A stretch of DNA of 64,000 nucleotides from Asterias amurensis (lineage: Eukaryota; Echinodermata; Asteroidea; Forcipulatida; Asteriidae): positions 16,191,006-16,255,005 of the forward strand of contig NC_092661.1 in the NCBI RefSeq assembly GCF_032118995.1, read 5' to 3'. Shown here piece after piece: positions 43,801-54,800 of the stretch. Position numbers and translations under genes: made by a program. The notes beneath the pieces are model-generated. The model was not told the DNA's origin, did no database searches, and saw nothing but the letters and a program-made list of their open reading frames with translations. Every line of letters begins with the position of its first letter. Position 1 is the first letter of the stretch.

Positions 43801-45953
43801 GTCCAGTCACACTCACAGAGAGTTTGCCCCAAGTTGGGATCCTTTCAAGTAGTCAGGAGTATCGGAAACTGCTGGGCAACGGTCAAATCACTAACGACCA
43901 GGAACAAAAAGACTTTAATATAGTTGAGGTAAGTGTTGAATCTAACCTTTGACCAACATGTTCATGATTATTAGTTTTGGTTTCACCCATATACACCGAT
44001 GTGTCTTAGCACTGTATACTCGGTACTTTCCCGATTTTTTCCCCCCATTTTTTTATTCCATGGTCTTGTAAAAGAAATTTTAGTCCACTTCAACTAAAAG
44101 AACATCTTTTCACTTTTTATATTTCTTCTAATCCAGCCAATAGAAGAACCTTCAGCCATTTGCACTCTTTAATAGAGTGTCATGGCCGAGTGGTTTGAAA
44201 CAGCATCGAATTCAAGTTCTGATGCTAAGTCACCGGAGTGTGGGTTTGAACCCCAGTGGAGACAGTGGTACTTGAGCAAGATACTATAGTATAATTGCTT
44301 CTCTTCACCCAGGGGTATAAATGGGTACCTGCGAGGATAGAGGTTGATATTGTGTATGAAAAAACAGCCATCGCCAGAGAGCTGAGAAACATTAAAGGGA
44401 TGTTATTGGCCCTACGACCAGGGCACTAATGTTAAGTGCATGTTATTGTGATATGCGCTTTATAGGAGTTATTATTTTTATTGCAGACGGACTTGAGTCA
44501 AACACAGCCTCAATCAAGCCAGCCCATCATCACCATCGACCCTACCCTCGATGCGGTATCGGATGATAATAGACTTCATCAAGTCCCCCTGTATGATCCT
44601 CCAGATGGAACAGACTATGAAGAAACGCCTGAAGTACTGCGGGAAGATCTACTGAAGATCCAGAGTCAGTTCCCGATGGTACATAACTACGTGAAGGTAC
44701 GGCATAAAGAGACATTGGTGAAGTTAAGGTCATGTCACACAAGGCAATTTACAGGCAACCCAGTTGCAGCTGTTTTGGGGTTGTTACTTTACCAGTAAAT
44801 ATAGACTAATTGTGCATAGTATTGCACTATTTTTTCCCTGACTCACACAACGGCTGTAGCTCAAATTTTTACAGGTTTGCTGTTTAATGTGTTCATCACA
44901 CAAAACATGACACTTTCTATGACTATTTCTTCCGCTCTACCAATGCTGTATAATACATAGTTTTAGTACTGTTTTTTGACAGTTCCCTTCAGTATTTTCT
45001 TTTGTAGAATGTTTGTAAGCAGCATGGCCAGATCGCCTCAAACACTCTTTGATGTAAAATCAATAATCAAATTCAATAAAAGCACAATTTTGAATAATTT
45101 ATTCCACTGGTTTGTCTTCCCAAAACAGAAACTTCAGTACGACATCCACAAGCTAAGAGAAGCCCACAAGAAACTTACAAAACGGAAAATGGACTTAAAG
45201 GAATTAAAAACCAACAAGGATATGTTGAAGTACTGGACAGGGTTACCAGACTTCAGCACCTTCGAAGAAATATTTGTGATTCTCAAACCTAGCCTAGTAT
45301 CCACTCCTTGTTCGAATTTTATCGTCCTCACTCAGGAAGAGGAATTTTTCTACGTTCTCTCACGAATTAAGACGGGCATTCCTGTTGCAGACATCGCTGA
45401 AAAGATCGGGATAAGTGAGGTCGAGTTTAATCTCATTTTTCATCGCTGGATCACGGCGTTACCTCACAAACTCCAGTACATCTTCAAGACACGGGATGAG
45501 AAAGCTCGGATAGACGAAGGGAAACCAAGTATATCGTACGATGCAGTCACGGCAGACTACAGAAATGTTGTGATCGATTGCACCGACATGTTTTCTGAGC
45601 AAGTTTTTCTGAACTGCGGAGAAACACCGACGGAGCAGACCGAACTCTGTAAATTTGTCATGGGAATTTCATTGCCAACGAAGACTGTTGTTAACGTGTC
45701 GGATGTTGTGTCCGCTGAGAGCGGTTTTGTTTTGTTGAGACTGAGCCGAGGGAAGAATGACATCATGGTGCCGTTAGGCGAGAGGGACTCGTGGCTGGTG
45801 CAGGGTCAGCGAGGGCAAAGCCCCGTCGAGAAAATCTTGAGTAGGGTCCGATCCTTGAAGATCGTTGAAGACGGCGACATCAAACTGCAGTGCCAGACTT
45901 TCAGATCAATGGTTAAAGTGTGTTTACTCTTATCTAATGTAATCAGAGAATAA
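40013..45953 (+). CDS. Domesticated Harbinger/ISL2EU-type transposase gene with N-terminal bZIP-like basic modules
   Basis: Five coding exons (40013-40859, 41943-42086, 43372-43928, 44487-44696, 45129-45953) join in phases 1, 1, 0, 0 to about 860 residues. The N-terminus has basic AERQRKHRQK (6-15), AERQRRRRKRMKEEG (195-209), RREFVAKRR to QYRARKK (241-264) and QRRFANWRNKK (exon 2). A sumoylation-like IKQE lies at about 134-137. Residues 331-586 are Ser/Pro-rich and look disordered. The last exon has coiled-coil KLQYDIHKLREAHKKL, YWTGLP, an HTH (about 656-691) as in PF13613, and a DDE_Tnp_4-like core. IDCTD (first Asp, about 736) and VEKIL (Glu, about 820) are kept, but the second Asp motif reads AESGF and the loop before it is shortened. 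Probably a nuclear DNA-binding protein without transposase activity; target unknown. Confidence 0.75.
41008..41600 (+). mobile_element. tRNA-derived SINE, third family, split by a foldback MITE
   Basis: CCCAGGTTGTATCTAAACTTG body and TAGATAGTTCAGTTGGTAGA A box, then the MITE at 41165-41400, then GAGGTCAGAGGTTCAAATC. Confidence 0.65.
41165..41400. mobile_element. GGCCCAATTTCATGG foldback repeat nested in a SINE
   Basis: GGGCCCAATTTCATGGCTC and inverse. It interrupts the tRNA-like region of the SINE starting near 41008. Confidence 0.82.
41943..42086 (+). CDS. Transposase-derived gene, coding exon 2
   Basis: 144 nt, phase 1 to phase 1. Acceptor CGTTCCCCCAG, donor TTTG/GTACGA (weak). Encodes SQECSGTSAEELGSHTQ then a basic stretch NVQRRFANWRNKKLMLM. 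A GTGCAAGAC-type MITE starts 40 bases after the donor. Confidence 0.6.
42127..42406. mobile_element. GTGCAAGAC MITE in an intron of the transposase-derived gene
   Basis: CTAGTCTTGGTGCAAGACA and inverse TGTCTTGCACCAAGACTAG. The interior is unlike the 9204-9472 copy. Confidence 0.82.
42505..42640 (+). repeat. Imperfect local duplication
   Basis: GCAGTCAAGTGCAAAGAAAT to CACACAGAAAATAGCA occurs at 42507-42566 and again at 42579-42638, with a short third piece between. Confidence 0.8.
42960..43205 (+). mobile_element. LINE 3' end in an intron of the transposase-derived gene
   Basis: One frame reads IWNSLPLNLRSC, then KFKSLLKTYLM, the C-terminus of a LINE reverse transcriptase. It is followed by a 3'UTR with CGCCTTGAACACCTAGCAGG and a short T-rich/ATT tail. 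The same 3'UTR recurs at 28755-28815, 43285-43340 and 55078-55140. Confidence 0.65.
43223..43262 (+). pseudogene. Decayed duplicate of the exon 3 acceptor and first codons
   Basis: TACTCACAGGACTATCG then GCCGACACCACATGAGCC corresponds to 43363-43432 with a deletion and an in-frame TGA-type change. The duplicated unit also carries the LINE tail. Confidence 0.7.
43372..43928 (+). CDS. Transposase-derived gene, coding exon 3
   Basis: 557 nt. Acceptor TACTCACAG, donor GAG/GTAAGTG, ends in phase 0. Encodes a Ser/Thr/Pro-rich linker with no recognised domain and few hydrophobic clusters. A decayed second copy of its acceptor and first codons lies at 43223-43262. Confidence 0.65.
44178..44480 (+). 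mobile_element. tRNA-Leu/Ser-like SINE, second family, abutting a splice acceptor
   Basis: GTGTCATGGCCGAGTGGTTT head, GGGTTTGAACCCC B box, body ACCCAGGGGTATAAATGGG, tail GCGCTTTATAGGAG then ATT-rich. Exon 4 of the transposase-derived gene starts 6 bases later. Confidence 0.82.
44487..44696 (+). CDS. Transposase-derived gene, coding exon 4
   Basis: 210 nt, phase 0 to phase 0. Acceptor TTTTTATTGCAG, donor GTGAAG/GTACGG. Encodes TDLSQTQPQSSQPIITIDPT, an acidic region and EDLLKIQSQFPMVHNYVK. The acceptor's pyrimidine tract is the tail of the SINE at 44178-44480. Confidence 0.65.
45129..45953 (+). CDS. Transposase-derived gene, last coding exon (HTH plus DDE-like core)
   Basis: Acceptor CCAAAACAG, ends at TAA 45951-45953; 274 residues. 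The frame is open upstream of the acceptor too, but the coding-like part begins KLQYDIHKL. Landmarks within the exon: YWTGLPDF (35-42), HTH (70-105), VVIDCTDMF (147-155), AESGF (196-200), VEKILSRVRSLKI (233-245), and a hydrophobic end (MVKVCLLLSNV) as in intact transposases. That suggests the natural C-terminus is reached. Confidence 0.78.
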   Translation, partial: KLQYDIHKLREAHKKLTKRKMDLKELKTNKDMLKYWTGLPDFSTFEEIFVILKPSLVSTPCSNFIVLTQEEEFFYVLSRIKTGIPVADIAEKIGISEVEFNLIFHRWITALPHKLQYIFKTRDEKARIDEGKPSISYDAVTADYRNVVIDCTDMFSEQVFLNCGETPTEQTELCKFVMGISLPTKTVVNVSDVVSAESGFVLLRLSRGKNDIMVPLGERDSWLVQGQRGQSPVEKILSRVRSLKIVEDGDIKLQCQTFRSMVKVCLLLSNVIRE

Positions 45954-46019
45954 TTGCAAAAATTTATAAAAACTGTCGATGTGACAAAAGAATATGAACA
46001 GTTTTAAGAAAGTCCAACT

Positions 46020-46325
46020 CAACAACCACAGCACAGTGGTTAGACTAAAGGACTTCGATAGTGCTTTCTGCTCTACCAGCCGGGCTTCTAGTGGATGAAA
46101 CCCATGCCTACATCCTTAGGGACTGTGAAGGGGTAACCCTGTTTCAGCCCCAGCTAGGAGTAGGTGGCAACATGCCCCTGCTGGCAAATGACGTGGGTCA
46201 ATAGCCTAAACCAGTGAAGTGTCTTGAAGTAGCCAATCGGCATTGTGATGTTAGGCGATATCTCATACACAAAATATATAACAATAATCACAAGGTTGTG
46301 GGTTCGAATCTGACCAAGCTAAAAC
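46020..46325 (+). mobile_element. Possible SINE/old repeat downstream of the transposase-derived gene
   Basis: CACAGTGGTTAGACTAAAGG and, further on, GGTTGTGGGTTCGAATCTG look like tRNA A and B boxes. The middle is not recognised. Confidence 0.4.
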
Positions 46326-47210
46326 GCTGATTTCACAATAACTAGAATAAGTATTGTCGTCTAAATACTGAATCACAATTTAATGATTTATGCAGTTCAC
46401 AATCATAGACTTTTAACCAATGTTTGTATGAGAGAGATCGGCACCCTTTGTGGCAGCTTTGCCGAGTTCCCTTGTTGGCAAGATCGTCTCAACAAACAGT
46501 TGGACTGTGATTATGGTGGTACATGTATGTCTGATCCCATGTACATGATGTAAAGCTTAATCAGATTACCATTGCAGTCCTCAGAACTAAAACAAAAATG
46601 TTCCGTTTGATTTGATGGGTTGGCTTTTAATGTTTTAACAAATTTTCTAAAAGTTTGGTTTGAGATCATTCCAATTGTGAGCGTATATCAAGCGAACTAC
46701 TTTTTTATTTATTTGATCAACTCTTATTAAAGCAACATAATTTATTGCAAAAAGAAAGGACAGAGACTCATGTATCTTTTTTTACAGTATTTATTAACAT
46801 AGTACTTGTTCATGTAACAATAGTTATGAATAATTTAAAAATCAAAGGCCTATGGTTATGTCATACCATAGGCCTTTTGATTTTCTTAGGGCCACAATTG
46901 TTCTTGCAGCAAAGGGCACCACCACAGCAAAAGCAAGCAGTACCAAAAGCAATTGAAAATGGTGTCTCGACTAAACAGAGAAGCATTTGAGGCAAATATG
47001 TAAAACATTACTACATCCTAACTGATGTCTGACAAGCAATTTTGCTCGTTACTCTTGACCAAATGATACGAAAATAAACCCTTTACCAGTTAGATTTGAA
47101 TAATGTCTGGTACAATGGCTTGTTTTATGTAGTCGCAAGTTACCACTGAAACACAGTCAGTTTCCCTTGTGAATTGTTGCTTGGTATTTGATATAAAAGA
47201 ATGCATCCCC

Positions 47211-47600
47211 TAAAGGCAGTGGACACTATTGGTAATTACTCAAAATAAATATTAACATGAAACCGTATTTGTTAACGAGTATTAAATGGGGAGCTGTTGA
47301 TGGCATAAAACATTGTGAGAAACAGCTCCCTCTGAAGTAATGTAATTTTCGAGAAAGAAGTAATTTTCCACGAATTTGATTTTCGAGACCTCGGATTTAG
47401 AATTTGAGGTTTCGAAATCAACCATCTAAACGCACACAACTTCGTGTTATAATAAGGGTGTTTTTTCTTTCATTATCGTGCAACTTCGACGACCGGTTGA
47501 GATCAAATTTTCACAGGTTTGTTATTTTATGCATATGTTGAGACACACCAAGTGAGAAGACTGGTCTTTGACAATTACCAATAGTGTCCAGCGCCTTTAA
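47211..47600. mobile_element. TTAA MITE, family A
   Basis: Nearly complete copy, right end CGCCTTTAA, left target base changed (CTAA). Confidence 0.86.
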
Positions 47601-47604
47601 TCAA

Positions 47605-49430
47605 AGAGTGACACATGAACTGAAAGACAACTCAAGAATACACTTACACAGAACAATGTTTGATACATGAACATGCATCACAAGCATGACAAGTTAGATG
47701 GACGGCTGAAACGACAGGTCAAAAAATAAAGTTGTCGAGAGCAAGATGTGAAGAAATTTTTGTGTACTGGAGCTGTATCATTTGACAGAACCCCCCGAGT
47801 AAATGGTCATGTAATTCTGTGAATATCTTCCAGAACATTTTACTGCTCGAAAACTAATCTTAATGTTTCCTTTCTTTTAGCTTATTGAGACTCAAATAAA
47901 TTAAACAATGACAAAATATGATCAGGGTACAAATTCTGGTGGAAATCCACAAGAACGCTGGGCATGTAACTCATAACTTTTACCGGCCATAATGTTTGTT
48001 TCACATGACCAGATTCAAAATGGAAAAAAAAACAGTGACTAGTTGATGAAGACTCTGGAGATCATCAACTTTCAATGATTATCATCACGCAGTAGACTAT
48101 ACATAAAACAGGCTTTTACATTGCACTCAAATTCCACACCACACATATCCATTTTGTACCAACAACAAAAAAGCCATCTACCTAAATTTTTGTTTTTATT
48201 GACAATAAGAGTTCACCTCCCGAAAAATAACTTGAAAGTGACGACGGTGGAATTGCAGTAACACACAAAAAGAAAGTAATGATAAATATTGTCGTCTAGT
48301 TACTGAATCACAATTTCTTGATTGGTGCAATTCATAATCATAGACGTTAAACCAATGTTTGTATGAGAGAGATTGGCTGTTGCCAGCTTGGTGTTTATAT
48401 CCCCTTGTGGGTGGGAGTTTGCCGAGTTCCCTTCATGGGAAGATCATCTAAACAAACAAACAAACAAACAAACAAACAGATAGTTCTGTGGAATGTTCTT
48501 TTAAAAAGGCAGCACATTTTAAAACTCAAACTTAACACATGTAATGGAGACTTCCAACAACCCTACGCAAACTGTTCAAATTTAACATCACTTTTTAATA
48601 TCATGTACAATGATAGTGAAACAGTGTTTCTTTTTTAATCACAAATTGGTGATCAGCATAACTTAAAGGAACATCACAGATCTGGTTTTGCTAACAAAAC
48701 AGTTGCTGCTAGTGAAAGCACTTTATGTTATCCACCAAATACAATTGACAAACCTGTAGAAGTAAACTTTCCCTTGAAACATGTTTTTCAGAAACGAGTA
48801 AAAACAATTAGTTTTGATCTAACAAGTCCACAGGTTTATCTTTGATTGATTGGTTTTTTTGAGAGAAGTTTCCACTAAATATGCCTTAAAAAAAAGCCTG
48901 TGAGATTCTCAAATTCTCAGACAGTTATGAAAGTCAGTGCTCAGATTTAGACAGGGGAAACTTCCATTCAGGAATTTTATGTAAGTTCATTATCTTTCTT
49001 ATTTCAATTGCAGTAACAGAAATTAGCAATAACAACGTTGGTGCTATTTTCTCTACTTAAACAGTATTTCAGACGAATAAATATTTCTTTAGGGAGTGCT
49101 ATCATCAGGGGTGATAGTCATTACTAGGAAAAAGTCTGAAACTTGCATACAAATTTAAAGGTATGTTGAAATGATGCAATTTGTACCGTTTGGTAACCCC
49201 TGGGGTTATAGATTTCCAGGAGCTTTTGGAAACAGTATCCAAAGCACTAGAGAAGTTGACCAATAAGCAGGATTTCTTTATTTGTGGAAACAATTATTGT
49301 CTGATTTTCTTCACCAGGCCGACATAAAAAATCTGAATTCAGCTAGTAATATGAACAATCTCGTCCATATATTATAGAATGACCTTTTGCTTTCGTCTTG
49401 GTAATGACCAACCTTACTCTGTCTTTAATA
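47605..49430. other. Gene-free stretch
   Basis: Includes a CAAA microsatellite at 48450-48478 and a sequence at 48296-48450 repeating 46365-46500 (TCACAATTTCTTGATT, GTTTGTATGAGAGAGATTGG, TTTGCCGAGTTCCCTT), an unnamed dispersed repeat. Confidence 0.5.
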
Positions 49431-49600
49431 AGGGAATAAAGGGGTAGCGACGAGTTCTTCAACGGCCGTTTAAAGTCGGCAGGGTTGGCGGCCGTGTGAT
49501 AAAGGCCCGTGCCGAAGGCGCAGGCCTTTATCGCATAGCAATGACCCTGCAAGGTTTTAAATGGACGTTTAAGAACGAGTCACTACTCTTTTATTCCCAT
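49431..49600. mobile_element. Foldback element with GCCGAAGGC loop
   Basis: GGGAATAAAGGGGTAGCGAC start and inverse end, with loop GTGCCGAAGGCGCAGGCC. A design like 4766-4960 but a different sequence. Confidence 0.7.
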
Positions 49601-50205
49601 TCATATATTCCCTTTTGTTAAAAAACGTTTAAAAATACAGTTATTGACACTTTAATAATTGAAAATTTGAGGTTTGAAATATTTTTTTCCAAAACTTTGT
49701 GAAGAATCTGTTCGATGCACGTGGGTAGTGTGTACGCGCGCTTAGATTTACGCGTTACTATAGCTATGAATTGCGTTCTGCGTATCCCCACGTGACGCGC
49801 TCTCCACCAGTAGGAGTAGAGAAACTGTCTGGGGTATTTATAAAAACAATGTTAAAGACGCTGTTATTATAAAAACAATTAATTTGATTTCTCATGATTG
49901 AAATATAGGAAGAATTGTCCCTTTTTGAACGCCCAGAATTAACTCAGCGCTGCAGAAACTGACAGCAATATCTTGAGGAAAAAGAAAAATGTTTGGTCCA
50001 TGATTAAAGTCTTACAGTTCATTCACTCGAACAGCTGGAATAGTCACGCATTATTCATTTGGTGTCAAGAAGTTTAAGTCATCAAAAATATTTTTAAAAT
50101 GCAATCTATTCAGTTTATGAGACCAAAATGTTTCCTCGAAACACCAGCTCTTCCACATTGTATTGAAATACATGGGGTACATGTATATGGTAAACAGATT
50201 TAGCA

Positions 50206-50453
50206 GGGGCCAATTTCATAGAGCTGCTTAAGCAAAAAAATTGCTTAAGCACGAAAATAGCTCGCTTATTTTACACATGTTACTAGCCCGAATTTCATGC
50301 CATATACATTGCTTGTGACTGGTATTAAGCTGTTGTTTACTTAGCATTACAATTGAGTGGAGTCTTGGCCGGTAATCTGATTTTACTAAACAAGTATTTT
50401 TTTGCTTAAGCAAAATTTTGTGCTTAAGCAGCTCTATGAAATTGGGCCCTGTA
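50206..50453. mobile_element. GGCCCAATTTCAT foldback repeat, GCTTAAGC subfamily
   Basis: GGGGCCAATTTCATAGAGCTG and inverse, with TTGCTTAAGCA arms. Confidence 0.8.
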
Positions 50454-51187
50454 CAATGCACAACAAAAATAAAGTGCCTGTCACTGAATAAACCCTCCTA
50501 CTTTCTACCCTTCCGTTCAAAATCATCCACTGTGGTTTTGAATGCAGGCCTGATACAACAGTGAGGCAAAATTCATCCCCCCCCCCTTCCTGGACCCAGC
50601 CCCACCCCCCCCCCAAAAAAATAATAACTGGGGTCTTCATAAATAATTATGTCGCAAGCTGGCATCTGTAGCGAGATTATGGATACTATTTTGTGATGGC
50701 ACGAGCTTAAAGTTCACACAAGAAAAAATTAGGAATACAATTTTTGTATTGTTTTGTGTCAAGACGTCTAGATCGAAGAGGGGATCCACACCCACTGGGC
50801 CCACGCCTGGATCTGTGCCTGACAACCCCCTCGCAGATAAATGGTTTCAGGTAGTAAGTCAACTTGCTGGAAAATGTTTCCGAGTTTTGGAGGGTTAAGT
50901 TCACAATTCTGGTAGTTGGCATATCAAATTATTCTCTCTGTACATACAAAGAACTGCCAATAAATGTAAAGCTACTTAGTATAACAAAATGTGTTCACCA
51001 TGATCATTTTATACAGTACAAGAAATACCACAAAATTTTGATCAGTGATTTTAGTTGATCCCAGCCCCGCCATTTACAAACAGTACGCTGCGGATATAAT
51101 ATATTCATAAATAATATATATCTATACATGTATAATACACAAGGTTTTTTTTTTTAGTTACAGTGTAAAAATGAGACAGGAATCTTT

Positions 51188-51843
51188 TCACAGGATGACT
51201 TCTTCAATGTCGTCGATATCATCTAAGCTGTCGTGTGACATGTTGCCAGGAGCTTTTGAGTTGCCGGCAGCTCTGTTTGTTGGACTGCTTGCAAATAGAC
51301 CACCGGTAGGATTCGAACCTCGGCCAGTGTCAACCTTCTTCTCCCACGGATAAGAGACCGGTTTGGCTTTGGTGGACGACGTAAACATGTTCTTGTCGTC
51401 GTTGAATGAGGATTTGGCAGCTTTTTCCTCGTCTGCGTTGTTCCCAAAAAGATCCGCCATGAGGTCCGCCTTTTTGTTGGTGTCGTTTTTGGTCCCAGCT
51501 GGCTTTGGTTTTGAAAAGAGATCCCCGCTATCATCGTCGTCATCGTCAAAGAACGACTTCTTCGGGGGTTTGGGCTGTGCCTTCGGCGCTGTGAACGTCG
51601 GCGCGTACCCTCCGAAGGTCGTCGCGTTATTGGCTTTCTTTCCCTGGTTCCCATTAGCCAGGGCGCCATCCGGATGGGATGGCATCCCGTTGTGGAGGTT
51701 CTCGACCGGCCGAGTGAAGTTGTAGTTCTTGCGACTCCTGCCAGAGTCGGGCTTGGCACCCTCATCGATGTCCTTCATCCTGGCCAGTAATAGATCTTTC
51801 TTGCGACGCTCCTCGGCGAGTCGATCTTCCTCTTTCTGTTTGT
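51188..51843 (-). CDS. LCA5: LCA5 last exon
   Basis: 656 nt, entered in phase 1 (acceptor ATCGGAACAG), ends at TGA 51190-51188. Encodes DKQKEEDRLAEERRKKDLLL and ARMKDIDEG, NYNFTRPVENLHNGMP, FGGYAPTF, a six-Asp run with SGDLF, and the acidic C-terminus. Confidence 0.9.
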
Positions 51844-54800
51844 CTGTTCCGATCAAAAGAAAAAGAAGAAATTTAGACAAGTGTTGTATAAAAATATGAA
51901 ATAAACTGCAAATATCTGATAATACAATGTTGATTTAAAACTACAAGTCACAAATAAAGATACCAATAAAAAACACTAGGCCTAAGACAATAATTTATTA
52001 ACAATTTCATTCTTCAATAAGAAGTGATAAGATCCTGTGGTATGAGGGGGGAGGAAGCATTTACAATAACATGAGAATCATAGCCTTGACTCAAGGCTGT
52101 TGGCGTAGTGTGCCCCGGCGCGGCACGATTCGGCAGTCTGCACGCTATGCATACACGAATAATGTACATGTATACAGTACATTGTATGTAAAGTACATTG
52201 TACAGCGAGAACAGTATAGCGAAGTCGTGAGTACGGTCGTGTCTTTCTACTTTCAACCTCGCACACGTGGTTCAAGTTCTCATGTACCGTACGTGTACCA
52301 TACAGATGGTAATGTGTATGTACAGTAGGTATGTGTGTGTACATACACTGTACACGTATTATATGCACTGTGTTATGAATCGGGGGTGCGCTGGCGAAAT
52401 TCAGTGATGGGGACTGGGATTTTGCAGGTCGCGGCTGGCTGAACCATTGCTGACAAAACGATCTAAAACAAAAATAAAAATGTAAGGATGCATGTTATTG
52501 AATTAATATCATTTCCAACTTGGTTAAATTTCCTCAAGGTGTATTTAGGAGTAGGAAGTACCAAGTACCTTTGAGTAACCTCTAGATAGATAGATAAATA
52601 GATAGACAGATTACAAGAGACCGATCCATTAAGCCCCGCCCCATTACGTACTGACCAATCACAACCCATTGCACAACAAAAAGTCTGACAAATTAAGGTC
52701 CAAAATGTGTGCGCGTATGCTTGGCGCATGTGGCAGAGTCGTGCAGAAAAGCATTGGAGAGGCGCACGTGTTCTTGCTCACACATGGCCGTGGGCGGAGC
52801 CTAATGGATCGATCTATTGTATTATCACTCACTGGGGAAGTTAAAATGGCCTTGATAAAGAACATCATACAAATACAATACAAACAATCAGTAACAAAAG
52901 GATACTAATATATTTCAAAGAACTTATTACCCTCGACACTAGAGAAGAGGTTTCAGTTACAAAGAGGAGTTAATTACAAATTGTATGTGTGCTCCCTCCA
53001 TGCTGAAAAGGAGATGGAAAAGAATAAGTCAAAAAATACACACACAAAATGAAAATGCGGTAGTATCAATCAATCAATCAATCAACCGCAGAGACAGCAA
53101 GAGTCTGTCACGCCGATCTCCTGTGTCCACGTCCTACAGCCTCATGTAATAATATGTAAATTAAGAAAGTTGCATTATAGGCACATGAAAATAGAGGGGG
53201 CACTTCATACCCCTACATAAACAGAGCTACACATTTCCATCTTGCAACCAGGGAGATTCCTACAGCAATAAGGGAGATATTTAAAATTGAATTCAACATA
53301 ATGGGGACAAAGTTTCCATAATCAGAGAGTTTTACAAATTTATTCATCAGAACATGGAAAGATTGGTTTATTTTCAGGGAACTCTCAGCAGAATCGAGGA
53401 GAAGTTGGCATCTCTGAATAAAGAACATAGTCAATTCAATTCAATTCAATTATTAACTTCAACAAATAATAATTGTTATACTTTGAGTTTATAGTACATA
53501 CATTTTTTGATGGGCAACAAGCTTCAAGACATAAATGCACAACAACGTATTTTGGTCAATAGTAATACTATGTGATCTCTAATCTAATGCTTATTTTGTG
53601 CAGGGCAAGCATGATTTGAGCTTGATGATGACACAGAATAATACGAGCAATGATAAAACTATAACCCCAGCTTGACCTTCAATAATCAACTGACTATTGT
53701 CGCAATGTACCGTTTACATTTGAATTCCTCAGAATACAGAGACAGTTGCTTTGTCAAATGGTTCGGGGCAAGCCTTTGCATAACAACCTCCATAATATGA
53801 GCAAACCCTGGTATCGTTGTGTATTGGTGTTCACCGTCTCTTACGTAACTACGCAAAAGCTTGCCCCTAATCATGTGACATAGCAACTGTCTCAATAGTC
53901 TAAGGAATTCAAATTTAGGTGGTAACTTGGGATCAAGCACATCATTGTACCAGACAATATTCAAATCTAACACGCAAATGGCTTACTGAAAAACACAAGA
54001 CAGCTGGACTTGTCTGGTCATGTTTCTGCCGGCCCGACACTTAAATCACTCGCCTTTGGCCTGAGATTCAAAGCCCTATTTTTAAGTAGAGACAAGGAAG
54101 GAGGAATAAGGAGAAAAATTAGGAGAAAGCACTCCAGTCAAAATTACCCGCACCGCTGGAATCCGTTCCCTGGTTCCGCCCAGCCTCGTCCTTGCCTGAA
54201 TTGCTACCGTCCCCTCGGGTATACTTGTGGAGATCTCTCACGCTGTTCACGGCAAAAGCGGGGCTGGAGCTCGCCGGTTTCGAGGCAGCCGCAGGTTTTT
54301 TGTCCCCGAAGAAGGGGACTTTGTCGTCATCCTCGTCTGAAGAGTAGTCAAGTTTGCGGGCTCGCTCTGTGAAGATGTCGGTCGGGGATGGTTGGAGGAG
54401 GAAGGATTAGATCATGTTAGCTAATAAGAGTCAAGGTAACTAATGAAAGTAGAGCTTAGATTTACACTGGACTACTAGCCCGAGGCCAGTGTATTTTGAG
54501 GCACACACATTTATTTAGGTTGATGAAGAGAGTAGAGCCAGTGCCCACAGTGCTTCAGTGAGACTGGTAATAATAATAATAATAATAATAAAGAATATTT
54601 ATAGGGCGCCAAAATCCACCAAAATGAGGTGCTCAAGGCGCACAGGAGGGGGAACCACACACAGCAAGGAAAATAAGACAAATATACCAGTTACATATAG
54701 GCGAGATTAAACAAAGTGGTTTTCAACTTAACCTTGAAAGTATTGATAATAGAAATATTGCGGATTTGTAGAGGCAAGTCATTCCAGAGTGTGGGTCCAG

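Noticed and set aside
44976..45128. Coding sequence upstream of the last transposase-gene exon
   Set aside because: Open by chance; a good acceptor at 45128 and the in-phase join from 44696 place it in the intron.
51223..51765. Second minus-strand frame of 180 codons
   Set aside because: Overlaps the LCA5 last exon in another frame; Arg/Thr-rich and without family resemblance.
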